From NCBI GenBank assembly GCA_026394835.1, contig JAPLZW010000001.1, forward strand, positions 1 through 12,943: DNA of 12,943 bases, given 5' to 3'. The notes under the pieces were generated by a model that saw nothing but the letters and a program-made list of their open reading frames with translations, was not told where the DNA came from and did not search any database. This document shows positions 11,616-12,943 of this stretch, piece by piece. Numbering within the stretch: the first letter of the stretch is position 1; the number at the start of each line of letters is the position of its first letter. A program made the translations under genes and the position numbers. Source of the stretch: Candidatus Wolfebacteria bacterium (GTDB lineage: Bacteria; Patescibacteriota; Minisyncoccia; UBA6257; UBA9933).

Positions 11616-11864
11616 TTAATTACTCCTCGCGAATTTGTTATACACCTTGGCGAAAAGCCAGCCCACGATGAATCCTCCGATTAAGTGCTCAATAACGATA
11701 ATCACCATGCCCATCCATGTGAAAGAGAAAAACGGATGAAGCGGACCCAGAGTCGTTATCGGCCTCATCCAGTAATCGGCAAGGAGAGAAAATGTCATCA
11801 CGAGGAACCAAAATCCGCCCGCCAAAACCGAGAGCGCACAACCCAAAGCTTTTGGATTTAACAT
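11616..11864 (-). CDS. Small two-helix membrane protein, DUF5676-like
   Basis: The 82-residue protein has two hydrophobic helices: about residues 8-29 (GCALSVLAGGFWFLVMTFSLLA) and about 50-73 (WMGMVIIVIEHLIGGFIVGWLF), ending in the basic AKVYNKFARSN. The start (MLNPKALGCAL) and the end (GGFIVGWLFAKVYNKF) resemble small membrane proteins sometimes labelled DUF5676 or bacteriophage-holin-like; nothing here points to a phage. The function is unknown. It is almost fused to the tsaC gene (two-base gap), so it is co-transcribed with it. Confidence 0.8.
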   Translation of the reverse strand: MLNPKALGCALSVLAGGFWFLVMTFSLLADYWMRPITTLGPLHPFFSFTWMGMVIIVIEHLIGGFIVGWLFAKVYNKFARSN

Positions 11865-11913
11865 ATTTAAATAAATTTATTAATTCGACCTTTCCCGTAT
11901 TCGCGGTTACTCC

Positions 11914-12174
11914 CTAGAATTGAATTATATAGAATCCCTTTTTCTCTATCAATTTCTTCTGGCCGAAATCATCAAGTCCGAATTTAAGAACGTACTTAAT
12001 TTTTTTGGATATTTTCTTACCGGTAAACTTTTTCGTTTTGGGATTCCACTCATGCATTTCAAACATATCCCCTTTCTCAACCTTGAAATCGGCAACCCGC
12101 AGTTCAAATTTCTTTTTTCCGGATTTTACTTCTTTAAACCATTTCGGCCAAATTTTCTTTTTGATTATTGCCAT
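11914..12174 (-). CDS. DUF3850/ASCH-like RNA-binding-fold protein
   Basis: The 86-residue protein begins with lysine-rich KKKIWPKWFKEVKSGKKKFELR, followed by VEKGDMFEMHEWNPKTKKFTGKKISKKIKYVL. This is the pattern of DUF3850, an ASCH/PUA-superfamily domain (substrate-side GKKxFExR, GDxxxxxEW, tG+xi). ASCH/PUA folds bind RNA or nucleotides, but the role of this subfamily is not established. It starts six bases after the DUF2007 gene. Strongly basic. Confidence 0.75.
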   Translation of the reverse strand: MAIIKKKIWPKWFKEVKSGKKKFELRVADFKVEKGDMFEMHEWNPKTKKFTGKKISKKIKYVLKFGLDDFGQKKLIEKKGFYIIQF

Positions 12175-12180
12175 GGTTAT

Positions 12181-12405
12181 TTAATTAGTTTTGCGACCTT
12201 TACCGATTGAATCCATCACCTTTTTTGCTTTTTGAGCGTCTTTTTCCAATACAAATAAATCGGCGCCGTATGAATCTCCGAGGTCTCCGGGAAATTCAAG
12301 TCCTCTTTTCTGAAACAGACATTTTATGCCATGCCCCAGAAGAAGATTTTTTGCCAACTCACCCTCGGCTATTGAATTGAATGACCCAACCAAGACTTCT
12401 TTCAT
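12181..12405 (-). CDS. DUF2007-like protein
   Basis: The 74-residue product fits DUF2007 (labelled putative signal-transducing protein in databases): EVLVGSFNSIAEGELAKNLLLGHGIKCLF at the N-terminus, a Gly-rich middle, and ADLFVLEKDAQKAKKVMDSI at the C-terminus. This is a ferredoxin-like fold with the typical strand-helix order. The biochemical role is unknown. It is three bases downstream of the PPC-domain gene and so belongs to the same operon. Confidence 0.78.
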   Translation of the reverse strand: MKEVLVGSFNSIAEGELAKNLLLGHGIKCLFQKRGLEFPGDLGDSYGADLFVLEKDAQKAKKVMDSIGKGRKTN

Positions 12406-12408
12406 TTT

Positions 12409-12828
12409 TTACTTCATTAAGTTCAATCCTATCTCGTCCGAAAATTCGCGTTCGATTTTCCCTTCCAATTTAATAAGAAAAACTTCGCAAGTCGGGCCGA
12501 CAACTAGTTTTTTGACATGGCCCGCGATCGGCTTAAAATCCGCTCCGGCGAAATTGCCGTGCGCGTGGATAATAGTTTTATTTTTCATTTTCGCGACACT
12601 GCCAATTAAGTTTATTATTTCCATCCCCTCCTTAATTTCCTTATCGTAATATTTTTTCTCCGGAAGATTGTAATAAGAAATTATTATTTCTTCTGAAGCG
12701 CCGAGGGCGTAAAAAGTGGCGGCTTCGATTTTTTCCGCTTCGCAAAGATAAACTAAGCCTTCAATAGCTTCCTCGTTCCTGTCAAAACGGATTATATATC
12801 GCCTGCCGTCTTTCAAAATAACTTTCAT
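12409..12828 (-). CDS. PPC-domain (DUF296) protein
   Basis: The 139-residue protein is a stand-alone PPC/DUF296 domain, which forms trimers in prokaryotes and whose function there is unknown. Landmarks are the N-terminal strand KVILKDGRRYIIRFDRNEEAIEGL, FYALGASEEIIISYYN, IIHAHGNFAGADFKPIAGHV (about 85-104, with His88, His90 and His103 as possible metal ligands) and the terminal CEVFLIKLEG strand. It is the first gene of the long operon as far as the window shows. The ATG at 12828 has no SD. A probable promoter lies at 12853-12880. Confidence 0.88.
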   Translation of the reverse strand: MKVILKDGRRYIIRFDRNEEAIEGLVYLCEAEKIEAATFYALGASEEIIISYYNLPEKKYYDKEIKEGMEIINLIGSVAKMKNKTIIHAHGNFAGADFKPIAGHVKKLVVGPTCEVFLIKLEGKIEREFSDEIGLNLMK

Positions 12829-12852
12829 GCCAAATTTGTTTAAATTTCTATA

Positions 12853-12880
12853 ATTTTACCCCAACCGAATTTAATTACAA
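12853..12880 (-). promoter_or_regulatory. Probable promoter of the right-hand operon
   Basis: On the minus strand, TTGTAA (12875-12880, four of six) is followed after 16 bp by TAAAAT (12853-12858, five of six). The leader to the ATG at 12828 would be about 17 nt. A moderate match in an AT-rich spacer. Confidence 0.4.
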
Positions 12881-12920
12881 ATTTGAGCACTCCAATAGAT
12901 GGGTAAGGCCCTACGCATAC

Positions 12921-12943
12921 AACATTCTAACATTCTATAGAAT
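12921..12943. repeat. Short repeat AACATTCT x2 and palindrome ATTCTATAGAAT at the right edge
   Basis: AACATTCT is repeated in tandem (12921-12928, 12929-12936) and runs into the perfect palindrome ATTCTATAGAAT (12932-12943), cut by the window end. It is of the same AT-rich style as the other spacers. Nothing else is recognised between 12881 and the edge, apart from the near-palindrome GGTAAGGCCCTAC at about 12902-12914. Confidence 0.6.

Noticed and set aside
12176..12192. TAATTAGTTTT near the DUF2007 stop as another copy of the GIY-YIG inverted repeat
   Set aside because: Only about 11 bases match; both places encode Lys-Thr-Asn-stop, and the C-rich outer half of the repeat is missing, so it is probably coincidence.

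Overview
The window looks like part of a small, reduced bacterial genome of the Candidate Phyla Radiation (Patescibacteria, Parcubacteria-like). This is an inference from five features: every gene lies on the minus strand with very short spacers, most housekeeping genes lack a Shine-Dalgarno (SD) sequence, UvrC is shortened, a stand-alone VKOR/DsbA/thioredoxin set is present, and AT-rich heptamer-like repeats and GC-rich palindromes occur in spacers and even inside a gene. TGA is used as a stop, so the code is the standard bacterial one, not the recoded SR1/Gracilibacteria code.

Transcription runs from high to low coordinates. The right part (12828 to 7684) is one long co-directional block: a PPC/DUF296 protein, DUF2007, a DUF3850-like protein, a small membrane protein, the TsaC/YrdC tRNA-modification enzyme, an NADPH-dependent FMN reductase, DUF167, a GIY-YIG nuclease, a patatin-like phospholipase and UvrC. 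The GIY-YIG gene is enclosed by a perfect 21-bp inverted repeat and looks like a small inserted unit. uvrC carries four in-frame insertions that look derived from repeats, and it lacks the C-terminal helix-hairpin-helix region.

The middle part (7509 to 4868) starts at a perfect-consensus promoter. It encodes a disulfide-forming set: a DsbA-like protein broken by an internal deletion with a frame change, VKOR, and a membrane-anchored thioredoxin. RmuC follows. A strong terminator overlaps the end of the VKOR gene, and the thioredoxin gene appears to have its own promoter giving a nearly leaderless mRNA.

The left part (4842 to 2569) is the least ordinary. Two short transcription units encode three successive small proteins with receiver-like alpha/beta patterns, without an obvious canonical phosphoacceptor, a kinase or an output domain. 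Two membrane microproteins (79 and 39 residues) lie between them. All five have strong SD sites and two junctions are translationally coupled, unlike the housekeeping genes around them. Next come groES-groL with their own promoter and terminator, then the start of an unidentified SD-bearing gene running off the left edge.

A recurring layout is a terminator whose T-tract runs directly into the -35 box of the next promoter. It is seen five times. No tRNA, rRNA, CRISPR array or insertion sequence was recognised.
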